A DNA stretch of 11,553 bases, taken from contig JAFOCY010000017.1 of NCBI GenBank assembly GCA_017380995.1, positions 1 through 11,553 of the forward strand, written 5' to 3'. Below are positions 1-7,015 of this stretch, one piece after another (position 1 is the stretch's first letter; each line of letters opens with the position of its first letter). The stretch is from Oscillibacter sp. Lineage in GTDB: Bacteria; Bacillota; Clostridia; Oscillospirales; Oscillospiraceae. The translations under genes and the position numbers were made by a program. The notes under the pieces were generated by a model. It had not been told where the DNA came from. It ran no database searches and saw only the letters and a list, made by a program, of their open reading frames with translations.

Positions 1-335
1 ACGCTCTCCCCGGAGGGGACGCAGACGTCCAGCTCCCCCAGCAGGATCTCCATATCATCACCGCCCCGCTTTTCCGCTTTGCTTTTCCGCCAGCGGTCCA
101 AAGAGAGGTTCCGGGTGATACGCCCCAGCCACACCTTGAAGGCGCTGGGCCGCTGGGGCGGGATGGCGTTCCAGGCCCGCAGGTAGGTGTCGTTCACACA
201 TTCTTCCGCGTCAGCGTGGCTGCGCAGGATGTTCCAGGAGAGCCCGGAGAGGAACGTGCCGTATTTCACGGCGGTTTCCTGGATGGCGCTCTCCTGCCGC
301 TGCCAGTACAGTTCGATGATGGCGTGATCTTCCAT
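1..335 (-). CDS. ECF-type RNA polymerase sigma factor, 3' end missing
   Basis: The 111 visible residues are the N-terminal part of a sigma-70 family, ECF-subgroup sigma factor, which directs RNA polymerase to a specific regulon. Sigma region 2 is recognisable: the acidic helix DAEECVNDTYLRAW (residues 42-55, core-binding region 2.2) and the aromatic/basic stretch WLGRITRNLSLDRWRK (69-84, regions 2.3-2.4, promoter melting and -10 recognition). A linker follows, and region 4 lies beyond the left edge. The ATG at 333-335 is chosen because AAAGGAGG precedes it by 7 nt. The gene lies downstream of the pot operon on the same strand but is separated from it by a terminator, and it has its own ECF-like promoter. 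The regulon and any anti-sigma factor cannot be seen. Family assignment is firm; the subgroup is not resolved. Confidence 0.88.
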   Translation of the reverse strand, partial: MEDHAIIELYWQRQESAIQETAVKYGTFLSGLSWNILRSHADAEECVNDTYLRAWNAIPPQRPSAFKVWLGRITRNLSLDRWRKSKAEKRGGDDMEILLGELDVCVPSGES

Positions 336-359
336 AGCGCCGCCTCCTTTCTACGGATA

Positions 360-386
360 TAGACGCAAACCGGGGCAAAAGGTTTT
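360..386 (-). promoter_or_regulatory. Candidate ECF-sigma promoter for the sigma gene
   Basis: Read on the minus strand, AAAACC (386-381) is followed 15 nt later by CGTCTA (365-360). This resembles the AAC...CGTC pattern of ECF sigma promoters in Firmicutes. No good sigma-A -35/-10 pair is visible in the same gap. Transcription starting about 7 nt after the -10 would give a leader of roughly 18 nt carrying only the ribosome-binding site. Autoregulation is an inference. Confidence 0.5.
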
Positions 387-396
387 GCAGAGTTTG

Positions 397-434
397 AAAA
401 AATCCCATGGAGTTTTGAAGCTCCATGGGATTTT
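397..434 (-). terminator. Rho-independent terminator of the pot operon
   Basis: A perfect 14-bp inverted repeat (399-412 with 421-434) encloses an 8-nt loop. On the minus strand the stem runs straight into a T-rich tract. It starts 4 nt after the thioesterase stop codon, so it closes the potA-potB-potCD-thioesterase transcript and insulates the sigma gene downstream. Confidence 0.87.
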
Positions 435-437
435 GTG

Positions 438-833
438 TCAGCCTTCCAGCTTGGCGTTGCACTTAGCCAGGAAGCGCTCGTTGCTGATGACGGCGCGCTG
501 GTGGGTGCCGGAGGAGATGGGACCCTTTTCGTCCCAGGCCTTCACGGCAAAGTCGATGATCTTGCCGTTTTCGGAGACGGCAGTGATCTCCGCCTCGCAC
601 CAGACCTTCATGCCAATGGGAGTAGGGGCGTCGTGGCTGATATCAAGGTGGGTGCCGACGCTGCCCTTGCCCTCTTCCAGGAAAGCCTGGAGCAGGGTCT
701 GGGCGGCGTTTTCCATCATAGCTGCCATGTAGGGGGTGCCAAAGACGGGCAGCAGACCGGAGCCGATGTTGGCGGCGGTGAGCTCCTCCGTGACCACCTG
801 CTCCAGCTGGCAGCGGGTTCCGATCATGATCAT
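438..833 (-). CDS. FlK-like hot-dog fold acyl-CoA thioesterase
   Basis: This 131-residue protein resembles the fluoroacetyl-CoA thioesterase (FlK) family, single-domain hot-dog enzymes that hydrolyse short acyl-CoA thioesters in the cytoplasm. Visible landmarks are GTPYMAAMMENAA (32-44), VGTHLDISHDAPTPIGM (59-75) and a C-terminal GTHQRAVI (108-115). T33, E41 and H67 have exactly the spacing of the FlK catalytic residues T42, E50 and H76 as I remember them. The start at 831-833 is preceded by GGAGGA with 7-nt spacing; a second in-frame ATG two codons later is less well placed. It lies 21 nt after the potC-potD fusion, before the operon terminator, so it is probably co-transcribed with the polyamine transporter. 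The real substrate is unknown; fluoroacetyl-CoA is unlikely in this setting. The family call is good, the function unproven. Confidence 0.82.
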   Translation of the reverse strand: MIMIGTRCQLEQVVTEELTAANIGSGLLPVFGTPYMAAMMENAAQTLLQAFLEEGKGSVGTHLDISHDAPTPIGMKVWCEAEITAVSENGKIIDFAVKAWDEKGPISSGTHQRAVISNERFLAKCNAKLEG

Positions 834-854
834 AGGGGATTCCTCCAGTTTTGA

Positions 855-2840
855 TTAGATACCGAGCTTGGTCCAAAGATCGTTGTAGAGTTTCAGGATC
901 TCAGCGGGGAGATTCCGGTAGAGGGTGCAGCGCTCCAGGGTCTCCTCGGGAGCGGCCATGATCTCATAGATACCGGGATCCAGCTCTTCCTCATAGGTCT
1001 CAAGATAATAGTCGGGATACTGCTCCAGTGCCTCGGCATTGGGGGAGGCGTACCAGATATAGTCCATGTTGGCCAGGTTGCAGTCGGTGGAGGCGATGAA
1101 GTTGATCCATTCCTCCGCTTCCGTCTTGTTCCGGGCATCCTTGAGGATACACATGGCGTCCACGAACCAGTTGGAGCCCTCTTCCGGCACCACAAAGGCA
1201 AGATCCGGATTGTTCTCCAGCATACTCAGGTAGTCGCCGGCGTAGTACATGGTGATGGCGGCGTTTCCGCCCTCCATCTTCTGGAAGATCTCATCCATGT
1301 AGAAGCCCTGGTAAACACCCTGGGCCTTGGCGTCCGCCAGGAGCTGATAAGCCTCCTGGATCTGGGCGGTATCGGTGGTGTTGACGTCGTAGCCCAGGTA
1401 CAAAAGACCTGCGGCCAGGGCGTCACGGGAGTTGCGGATCATCACCACTTCCCCTGCGTACTTGGGGTCGAACATGGCGCTCCAGCTGGTGATGGGCTCA
1501 TCCACCATGGTGGTGTTATAGATGATGCCCACGGTGCCCCAGGTATAGGGAACGGTGTACTTGTTCTCCGGGTCGTAGGAGAGGTTTTTGAAGCGCTGGT
1601 CGATGAGGTCGAAGTTGGGGACATTGCTGTAATCGATCTCGGCAAGCATATCCTCCGCGATCAGGCGGGCCACCATATAGTCCGAGGGGACCACTACGTC
1701 AAAGTCGGCGCCGCCGGTCTTGAGCTGGGAGTAGAGGGTCTCGTTGTCGCTGACGGTCTGGTAGTTCACGGTGATGCCGGTCTGGGCCTCAAACTGCTCG
1801 ATGAGGCTCTCGTCGATATACTCGCCCCAGCTGCACACGTTCACCACCCGCTCGGCCTTGGCAGAGTGGCGGATCACCAGCATACCGCCGATGACCAGGC
1901 ACACCAGCACGCCGGTGGCCGCCTTTTTGGCCAGGACCACGCTCTTTTTGGGAGGCTGGTAGTCCGCGCCGTAGACGGGAAGGGAGGCGCTGCGGGCCTT
2001 GCGTTCCTCTGCCTTGGCTTCCCGGACATTGACGATGACCAGGAGCATCAGCACGGTGAGGAACAGCAGGGTAGAGATGGCGTTGACCTCCGGACTCACC
2101 CTCTTTTTGGTCATGCCGTAGATGGTCATGGCCAAGGTGGAGGAGGAAGTGCCGGCGGTAAAGTAGCTGATGATGAAGTCATCAATGCTCATGGTGAAGG
2201 CCGTGAGCGCGCCGGAGACGATACCGGGCTTGATCTCCGGCAGGATCACCTTCCAGAAAGCCTGCATCCAGGTGCAGCCCAGGTCCATGGCGGCGTCCAC
2301 CAGGTTTTTGTCCATCTGGCGGAGCTTGGGGCTGACGGAGAGGATGACATAGGGGATGTTGAAGGTGATGTGAGCGATGAGGAGGGTGCCAAAGCCCATA
2401 TAGAGCATGGGCAGCTCCACAAAGCGCTGCATGGTGTTGAACCACGCTGCAAAGTCGTTCCAGTAGTTAAAGAAGGCCACGAACAGCAGGCACATGGCAA
2501 CGCCGGTGACGATATCGGCGTTCATCATGGGGATGTTGTTCACGGTGTTCAAAAGATTGCGGGTCCTGCGGCGCATGGCATAAAAGCCGATGGCGGCGAA
2601 GGTACCGGCAAGGGTGGCGATGGCCGTTGCCAGGAAACTTACCAAGAGTGTAGTGTACACACTTTGCATGATAAGCCGGTTATTGAAGAGTTTTCCATAC
2701 CAGTCAAGGGAAAAACCTTTCCAGACAATGGAGCTGTCGCCGGCGTTGAAGGAGAAGACGATGAGCAGAAGAATGGGTGTGTAGAGGAACAAAAACACCA
2801 GCACCACCAAAAGGCGGTTCAACGTAGAGTTCTTTTTCAT
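855..2840 (-). CDS. potCD: Fused polyamine ABC transporter permease (PotC) and substrate-binding protein (PotD)
   Basis: One uninterrupted 661-residue frame joins two normally separate subunits of a spermidine/putrescine importer. Residues 1-272 form a PotC-like permease with about six membrane segments (first at 9-31, last at 255-272) and the EAA loop, here DAAMDLG...ILP (182-201), which docks on the ATPase. A basic linker (273-306) leads to an extra membrane helix (about 308-323), then a PotD-like binding domain (330-661) with NVCSWGEYID (334-343), VPSDYMV (384-390) and VPYTWGTVGI (430-439). W338, Y341, Y388 and D561 lie where PotD contacts polyamines. The extra helix would place the binding domain outside the membrane, tethered instead of lipidated. 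The start overlaps the potB stop by 4 nt (ATGA). Such fusions occur in other Firmicutes. Exact polyamine preference cannot be read from the sequence. Confidence 0.93.
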   Translation of the reverse strand: MKKNSTLNRLLVVLVFLFLYTPILLLIVFSFNAGDSSIVWKGFSLDWYGKLFNNRLIMQSVYTTLLVSFLATAIATLAGTFAAIGFYAMRRRTRNLLNTVNNIPMMNADIVTGVAMCLLFVAFFNYWNDFAAWFNTMQRFVELPMLYMGFGTLLIAHITFNIPYVILSVSPKLRQMDKNLVDAAMDLGCTWMQAFWKVILPEIKPGIVSGALTAFTMSIDDFIISYFTAGTSSSTLAMTIYGMTKKRVSPEVNAISTLLFLTVLMLLVIVNVREAKAEERKARSASLPVYGADYQPPKKSVVLAKKAATGVLVCLVIGGMLVIRHSAKAERVVNVCSWGEYIDESLIEQFEAQTGITVNYQTVSDNETLYSQLKTGGADFDVVVPSDYMVARLIAEDMLAEIDYSNVPNFDLIDQRFKNLSYDPENKYTVPYTWGTVGIIYNTTMVDEPITSWSAMFDPKYAGEVVMIRNSRDALAAGLLYLGYDVNTTDTAQIQEAYQLLADAKAQGVYQGFYMDEIFQKMEGGNAAITMYYAGDYLSMLENNPDLAFVVPEEGSNWFVDAMCILKDARNKTEAEEWINFIASTDCNLANMDYIWYASPNAEALEQYPDYYLETYEEELDPGIYEIMAAPEETLERCTLYRNLPAEILKLYNDLWTKLGI

Positions 2841-3691
2841 AGCACCACCGCCTGTTCTTCGCCTTCACCAAAGCGGTTCATCACCCACATACACACCACC
2901 ACGATCACCATCATCACAAGGGAGATGGCCGCGCCCAGCTGGGGGTTGTAGGCACCGCCCAGGAACTGCTGCTCGATGAGGTCGCCCAGCATCATCTGGG
3001 TGCCGCCGCCCAGCATCTTGCTGATGGCGAAGGTGGAAACGGAGGGGACGAATACCATGGTAATGCCGGAGAGGACACCGGGGAGGGACAGGGGCAGGAT
3101 CACCCGGCGGAAGACGTTGAAGGAGTTGGCGCCCAGGTCCCGGGCCGCCTCGATCAAAGACTTGTCCAGCTTGATGATGACGGAATAGATGGGCAGGATC
3201 ATGAAGGGCAGGTAGTTATACACCATGCCCAGCACCACCGCGCCGGAGGTGCCGATCATCCGGAAATATTGGATATCCGTGCCCATCACGGAGTTATAAA
3301 GGTCGATCAGGCCGATGCTGCGGAAAAACTGGTTGAGCAGACCGTTGTTTTCCAAGATGGAGATCCAGGAATAGGTTCGCAGCAAAAAGTTCATCCACAT
3401 GGGGAGCATAATGAGGACCATAGCCACCCGCTGGAACTTCTCGCCCTCCCGGCTCATGATATAAGAGACGGGATAGCCGATGAGCAGGCAGATGGCCGTG
3501 GCGATCAGGGCCAGCCTGAAAGAACGGCCAAAGACCACCGCGTAGTCGCCGATGGCGGAAAAGTTGCTGAGGGTAAAGCTGCCCTCGGCGGTGGAGAAGG
3601 CGTAGAGCACCACCATGACGATGGGGGCCACCACGAAAATGGCCATCCAGATCACATAGGGGATGGCGAGAGGCGCCTGCTTATTCTTCAT
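2837..3691 (-). CDS. potB: Spermidine/putrescine ABC transporter permease PotB
   Basis: This 284-residue integral membrane protein is the PotB-type half of the permease channel and should pair with the PotC half of the downstream fusion. It has about six hydrophobic segments (roughly 10-31, 57-79, 87-108, 148-171, 203-224, 255-273). The EAA motif [20 protein letters not shown] (181-200) is the docking helix for the PotA ATPase. Its length is normal for PotB. The ATG at 3689-3691 lies inside the end of potA (11-nt overlap). It is preceded by GAGGAGG (3701-3707) with 9-nt spacing, and that ribosome-binding site is made by Glu/Asp codons of the PotA tail. The stop overlaps the next start by 4 nt. 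The polyamine assignment rests on the full potABCD context. Confidence 0.93.
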   Translation of the reverse strand: MKNKQAPLAIPYVIWMAIFVVAPIVMVVLYAFSTAEGSFTLSNFSAIGDYAVVFGRSFRLALIATAICLLIGYPVSYIMSREGEKFQRVAMVLIMLPMWMNFLLRTYSWISILENNGLLNQFFRSIGLIDLYNSVMGTDIQYFRMIGTSGAVVLGMVYNYLPFMILPIYSVIIKLDKSLIEAARDLGANSFNVFRRVILPLSLPGVLSGITMVFVPSVSTFAISKMLGGGTQMMLGDLIEQQFLGGAYNPQLGAAISLVMMVIVVVCMWVMNRFGEGEEQAVVL

Positions 3692-4865
3692 CGGCGCTGT
3701 CCTCCTCGTCCGACGCCAGGGTCGCGTCGCCCATTTCGTCGTACTCCTCGGAGAAGGAGGAGTAGTCGCCGAACATACCGGAGTACTTGCTCTTTTTCAT
3801 AACGTGGATGCCGTCGGGGTCGATCTTGATGCCGATGCGCTCACCCTCGGGGCAGTGATCCGTGGTCTGGATGAGCCACTTGAAGCCCTTGAAGTCCACG
3901 ATGATGTCGTACTGCATGCCCTTGAAGGTCACGGAGGTGACGGTGCCGATGAGCTGGCCCTGGGAGACGGGGACGATGTCGATGTCCTCCGGACGAATGA
4001 CCACGTCCACGGGTTCGTTGGGCGCAAAGCCGCCGTCCAGGCAGGGGAACTTCTTGCCGTACATCTGGACCTCGTTGTCCCGGACCATGATGCCGTCAAT
4101 GATGTTGGACTCACCGATAAAGTCGGCCACGAAGGCGTTTTTCGGCTCGTTGTAGATATCCTCGGGGGTGCCGATCTGCTGGATGGAGCCCTTGTCCATG
4201 ACCACGATGGTATCGGACATGGTGAGGGCCTCTTCCTGGTCGTGGGTGACATAAATAAAGGTGATGCCCACCTGCTGCTGGATGCGCTTGAGCTCGATCT
4301 GCATATCCTTGCGCAGCTTCAGGTCCAGGGCGGCCAGGGGCTCGTCCAAAAGCAGGACCTTGGGCCGGTTCACCAGGGCACGGGCGATGGCCACGCGCTG
4401 CTGCTGACCGCCGGAGAGGGCCTCAGGCTTGCGGTGCTCAAAGCCCTTCAGGCTCACCACTTCCAGCATCTCCATGACCCGCTGGTGGATCTCCTCCTCG
4501 GGGATCTTCACCTTCTTTTTGCCCGTGGGGTCATTGGGATCGGGAAGCCGCTGCATGCGAAGGCCAAAGGCCACATTCTCATACACGTTCAGGTGCGGGA
4601 ACAGGGCGTATTTCTGGAACACCGTGTTGACCTGGCGCTGATAGGGCGGTATATCATTGATCCTCACACCGTCGAAAATGACGTCTCCCGACGTAGGTGT
4701 CGTGAAGCCGCCAATGATCCGCAGCGTAGTGCTCTTACCGCACCCGCTGGGGCCGAGTAATGTGAGGAATTCCTTATCATTGAAGTATAGATTGATGTTG
4801 TCGAGAACAAGCTCGTCGTCGAAGGCCATGCAGACATTCCGCAGGCGGATCAACTCTTTGGACAT
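3681..4865 (-). CDS. potA: Spermidine/putrescine ABC transporter ATPase PotA
   Basis: This 394-residue protein is the cytoplasmic nucleotide-binding subunit that powers polyamine uptake. Visible motifs are Walker [10 protein letters not shown] (38-46), Q-loop VFQKYALFP (82-90), signature LSGGQQQR (150-157), Walker B LLLDEP (171-176), D-loop ALD (179-181) and switch His208. A C-terminal TOBE-like regulatory domain (about 280-355) contains [12 protein letters not shown] strongly acidic tail (about 372-394, ending EEDSADEE) extends past the usual end of the family; its role is unknown beyond encoding the potB ribosome-binding site. The ATG at 4863-4865 is preceded by GGGGGAGG. potA is the first gene of the operon, with a sigma-A promoter about 100 nt upstream. 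Related CUT1 sugar ATPases are excluded by the neighbouring Pot-type permeases. Confidence 0.95.
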   Translation of the reverse strand: MSKELIRLRNVCMAFDDELVLDNINLYFNDKEFLTLLGPSGCGKSTTLRIIGGFTTPTSGDVIFDGVRINDIPPYQRQVNTVFQKYALFPHLNVYENVAFGLRMQRLPDPNDPTGKKKVKIPEEEIHQRVMEMLEVVSLKGFEHRKPEALSGGQQQRVAIARALVNRPKVLLLDEPLAALDLKLRKDMQIELKRIQQQVGITFIYVTHDQEEALTMSDTIVVMDKGSIQQIGTPEDIYNEPKNAFVADFIGESNIIDGIMVRDNEVQMYGKKFPCLDGGFAPNEPVDVVIRPEDIDIVPVSQGQLIGTVTSVTFKGMQYDIIVDFKGFKWLIQTTDHCPEGERIGIKIDPDGIHVMKKSKYSGMFGDYSSFSEEYDEMGDATLASDEEDSADEE

Positions 4866-4961
4866 GTATCCTCCCCCATTTCATCGTGGTATTTTTGAAA
4901 ATTTGCGCGCCTCTTTTCTCTGTTGAGGGGGAACCTTTCTCGTCGAAATTCAGCACCTTAA

Positions 4962-4990
4962 ATGATAAAGGACATACCCCCAAAAGTCAA
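4962..4990 (-). promoter_or_regulatory. Sigma-A promoter of the pot operon
   Basis: On the minus strand TTGACT (4990-4985) and TATCAT (4967-4962) are separated by exactly 17 nt, a 5/6 match at each box. Transcription would start near 4955, leaving a leader of about 90 nt before potA. I recognise no known riboswitch in that leader. Confidence 0.75.
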
Positions 4991-5020
4991 GGGAATCACC
5001 ATATTATTTGGCTAAAGAAT

Positions 5021-5052
5021 CTCCGGCAGAGGGGCCTTCCCCTCTGCCGGAG
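5021..5052 (-). terminator. Terminator hairpin after the pseudouridine synthase gene
   Basis: A perfect 14-bp GC-rich stem (5021-5034 with 5039-5052) with a 4-nt loop lies 6 nt past the stop codon. The T-run on its minus-strand exit is short and broken (ATTCTTTA), so termination may rely mostly on the stem or be incomplete. It separates this gene from the pot promoter. Confidence 0.7.
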
Positions 5053-5058
5053 AAAAAT

Positions 5059-6021
5059 TCAGTTGTCGGAAAAATATTTTCCCCGAAAAGGCACATCCTC
5101 AACCATGAACTCTCTGCCCTTGAGATAGTTCAGCATCCCGGCGTCGGTGGGGAAGTCAAAGCTGAGCTTGTAGGAATAGAGGGCCTGGCGGGTCTCGTGG
5201 TAGCGCTTGTTCACCTCGCCCTTGCCGTACTTTCCGTCTCCCAGCAGCGGACAGCCGATCTCCGCCATGGATACGCGGATCTGGTGGGTCCGCCCGGTGA
5301 GAAGGCGGCACTCCACTAAGGAAAGCTCGCCCCGCCGCTCCAGCTCTTTATACAGCGTGACGGCGGTTTTTCCCCCGGGGATGGGCTTATGGTAAAAGCT
5401 CACCAGCTTTTTCGCCTCGTCCTTCAAAAGGAAGCCCTCGATGCGGCCCTCCTTCTTTTTGGGATGGCCTACGGTAACGCAGAGGTAGCTTTTCTCCAGT
5501 TCGTGGTCCCGGATCTTATCGTTGATGATGCGCAGCGTCTCGGCATTTTTGGCGGCGATAACGATGCCGCCGGTGTTGCGGTCGATGCGGTTGCAAAGGG
5601 CGGGGGCGAAGGCGTTTTCCCACTTGGGGTTCCACTCCTTCTTCTGGTAAAGGTAGGCCTGGATGTGGTTGATGAGGGTGTTGACCTTTTCTGTCTCGTC
5701 GGCGTGGACCACAAGGCCCGGGCGCTTATCCACCAGGAGGAGATTCTCGTCCTCGTAGACGATATTCAGGTTGGGCTTGAAGACGGTGAGGAAGAGATTT
5801 TCTTCACTGGGCTTGTCAAAGAACTCATCGTTGATGTATAATTGCAAAACATCCCCCACGTTCAGCCGCGCGTCCCGCTTGGAGCCCTTGCCGTTGACCT
5901 TGATGCGCTTGAGGCGGATATATTTTTGCAGCAGGGCAGGGGGGAGCAGGGGCAGGTTCTTGCTGACGAAACGGTCCAGCCGCTGCCCCGCGTCATTTTT
6001 TCCAATGGTAAATTCCCGCAT
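5059..6021 (-). CDS. RluA/RluD-family RNA pseudouridine synthase
   Basis: This 320-residue protein isomerises specific uridines to pseudouridine, most probably in 23S rRNA. An N-terminal S4-like RNA-binding region (about 12-60, with LDRFVSKNLP and IRLKRIKVNG) precedes the catalytic domain (about 85-290). The catalytic motif is NRIDRNTGG (144-152), making D147 the catalytic aspartate. The classical form is HRLDxxTSG, so the first His and the Ser are replaced. The family motif LLTGRTHQIRVSMA (240-253) and the LLGD loop (259-262) are intact. The ATG at 6019-6021 has AGGAGG 5 nt upstream. The gene is monocistronic, with its own promoter and terminator, and is divergent from yceD-rpmF. Which of the RluA, RluC or RluD target sites it modifies cannot be decided from sequence alone. 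Confidence 0.9.
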   Translation of the reverse strand: MREFTIGKNDAGQRLDRFVSKNLPLLPPALLQKYIRLKRIKVNGKGSKRDARLNVGDVLQLYINDEFFDKPSEENLFLTVFKPNLNIVYEDENLLLVDKRPGLVVHADETEKVNTLINHIQAYLYQKKEWNPKWENAFAPALCNRIDRNTGGIVIAAKNAETLRIINDKIRDHELEKSYLCVTVGHPKKKEGRIEGFLLKDEAKKLVSFYHKPIPGGKTAVTLYKELERRGELSLVECRLLTGRTHQIRVSMAEIGCPLLGDGKYGKGEVNKRYHETRQALYSYKLSFDFPTDAGMLNYLKGREFMVEDVPFRGKYFSDN

Positions 6022-6054
6022 AGGGCCCTCCTAATGTGTGATTTTCTCCCTGTT

Positions 6055-6083
6055 ATCATACCTTCTGAGGGGAAAAAAGTAAA
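6055..6083 (-). promoter_or_regulatory. Sigma-A promoter of the pseudouridine synthase gene
   Basis: On the minus strand TTTACT (6083-6078) and TATGAT (6060-6055) are 17 nt apart. The predicted start near 6048 gives a leader of about 27 nt. It is back to back with the yceD promoter, about 70 bp away. Confidence 0.65.
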
Positions 6084-6153
6084 GACGGCGGCGGTTATTT
6101 TTCCTCTGCAGAAAAAAACTTGAAAAAAACCGGGTGAATTTGAAAAAAAGAGT

Positions 6154-6182
6154 TTGACAACCGCGGATTCATCCCGTATAAT
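6154..6182 (+). promoter_or_regulatory. Perfect consensus sigma-A promoter of yceD-rpmF
   Basis: TTGACA (6154-6159) and TATAAT (6177-6182) match the consensus at all 12 positions with the optimal 17-nt spacer. A-tracts upstream could act as an UP element. This fits the high expression expected of a ribosomal protein operon. The leader is about 22 nt. Confidence 0.9.
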
Positions 6183-6211
6183 ACTAACCGTGTCATTGCG
6201 AGAGGTAGTTT

Positions 6212-6709
6212 ATGCTGATTGATGTAAGACCTATTTTGCATACCCCCGGGAAGCGTCTGGACTTCCAGTTTGCGCTCGATCTGAGTGACCTGGAATTCAA
6301 CGGACGGACCCCTGTCAACGAGAGCGTTACTGTGCGCGGCGAGATCCGCAACAGCGCAGACGTTTTGCACCTGGAGTTGACTGCTGAGACAACGCTGGAC
6401 GCGGTCTGCGACCGCTGCGGCAAGGAGTTCCGGCAGGAAAAGACAGTCCCCTACAGCTGTGTGCTGGCAGAGGAAGTGCAAAGCGAGGATAACGACGAGA
6501 TCGTGCTTCTGGAAAACGGGAAAGTGGATGCAGAAGATCTTGCACGGACGGCATTCATCCTGGACATGGACACAAAAACTTTGTGTTCGGAAGATTGCAA
6601 AGGCCTTTGCCCCCGGTGCGGTGCCGACCTGAACCTCGGCCCCTGCTCCTGTAAAAAGGAGATCGACCCCCGGATGGCAGCCCTTGCCAAGCTTTTGGAG
6701 AACAATTAA
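6212..6709 (+). CDS. yceD: YceD/DUF177 family protein with metal-binding cysteines
   Basis: This 165-residue protein belongs to the DUF177 (YceD/YlbN) family, which is nearly always encoded just before rpmF and is linked to ribosome or rRNA metabolism; its exact role is not settled. The signature is two cysteine clusters: C66-x2-C69 (VCDRCGKEF) and the C-terminal set C125, C129, C133, C136, C145 and C147 (LCSEDC, GLCPRCG, GPCSC), probably a zinc-binding structure. The acidic middle (86-108) is typical. The ATG at 6212 is preceded by AGAGG with 6-nt spacing, a modest site. It is the first gene of a two-gene operon, with a 52-nt gap before rpmF. Confidence 0.88.
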   Translation: MLIDVRPILHTPGKRLDFQFALDLSDLEFNGRTPVNESVTVRGEIRNSADVLHLELTAETTLDAVCDRCGKEFRQEKTVPYSCVLAEEVQSEDNDEIVLLENGKVDAEDLARTAFILDMDTKTLCSEDCKGLCPRCGADLNLGPCSCKKEIDPRMAALAKLLENN

Positions 6710-6747
6710 TAAATAATAAGGACGGGACTCCCGGCCTTTGAATGATC

Positions 6748-6756
6748 AAGGAGGTG
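6748..6756 (+). promoter_or_regulatory. Ribosome-binding site that fixes the rpmF start
   Basis: AAGGAGGTG is a near-perfect complement of the 16S rRNA tail and ends 5 nt before the ATG at 6762. An in-frame ATG at 6738 lies upstream of this site and would add eight residues not seen in L32, so it is not the start. Confidence 0.88.
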
Positions 6757-6761
6757 TCACA

Positions 6762-6956
6762 ATGGCAGTACCTAAGGGAAAAGTATCCAAAGCAAGACGC
6801 GACAAGCGCCGCAGCTCTCACTGGAAGCTGGCGACCCCCGCTCTCGTCGCATGCCCCAAATGCGGTGCGCTGCACCTGCCTCACAGAATGTGCCAGGAGT
6901 GCGGCAGCTACAATGGCCGCGAGGTCAAGGTTGTCAAGTCCGTCGCTGCAAAATAA
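6762..6956 (+). CDS. rpmF: 50S ribosomal protein L32
   Basis: The 64-residue product starts with the hallmark [20 protein letters not shown] of bacterial L32, a small basic protein of the large subunit near the peptidyl-transferase region. A zinc ribbon is formed by CPKC (C31, C34) and CQEC (C44, C47), so this is the zinc-containing C+ form. The C-terminus [12 protein letters not shown] is typical. The start is set by the strong ribosome-binding site at 6748-6756. rpmF follows yceD in the same transcript and is closed by the terminator at 6979-7013. Confidence 0.97.
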   Translation: MAVPKGKVSKARRDKRRSSHWKLATPALVACPKCGALHLPHRMCQECGSYNGREVKVVKSVAAK

Positions 6957-6978
6957 GCGACCTGCAACAGCTTGCTTT

Positions 6979-7013
6979 AGGAGGGAAGAGGATTCTTCCC
7001 TCCTTACTTTTTT
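6979..7013 (+). terminator. Rho-independent terminator of yceD-rpmF
   Basis: A 10-bp perfect stem (6979-6988 with 6995-7004) with a 6-nt loop is followed by a T-rich run. It lies 23 nt past the rpmF stop and directly before the der promoter, whose -35 box begins 3 nt later. Confidence 0.9.
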
Positions 7014-7015
7014 AG

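Noticed and set aside
1870..2020. Frameshift or lost stop between PotC and PotD
   Set aside because: The frame is continuous through a sensible linker and membrane anchor, and this fusion architecture exists elsewhere, so it looks genuine. An assembly error cannot be excluded entirely.
1866..2951. Long plus-strand open frame opposite the permease genes
   Set aside because: It is antisense to potC-potD and the end of potB, has biased low-complexity composition rich in Gly, His, Asp and Gln, has no ribosome-binding site and resembles no family.
3663..4760. 365-codon plus-strand frame opposite potA
   Set aside because: The minus strand carries every ABC ATPase motif. The plus frame is a composition shadow in a GC-rich gene.
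4866..4961. Known riboswitch in the potA leader
   Set aside because: I found no recognisable conserved riboswitch core, only a short possible pairing with the ribosome-binding site.
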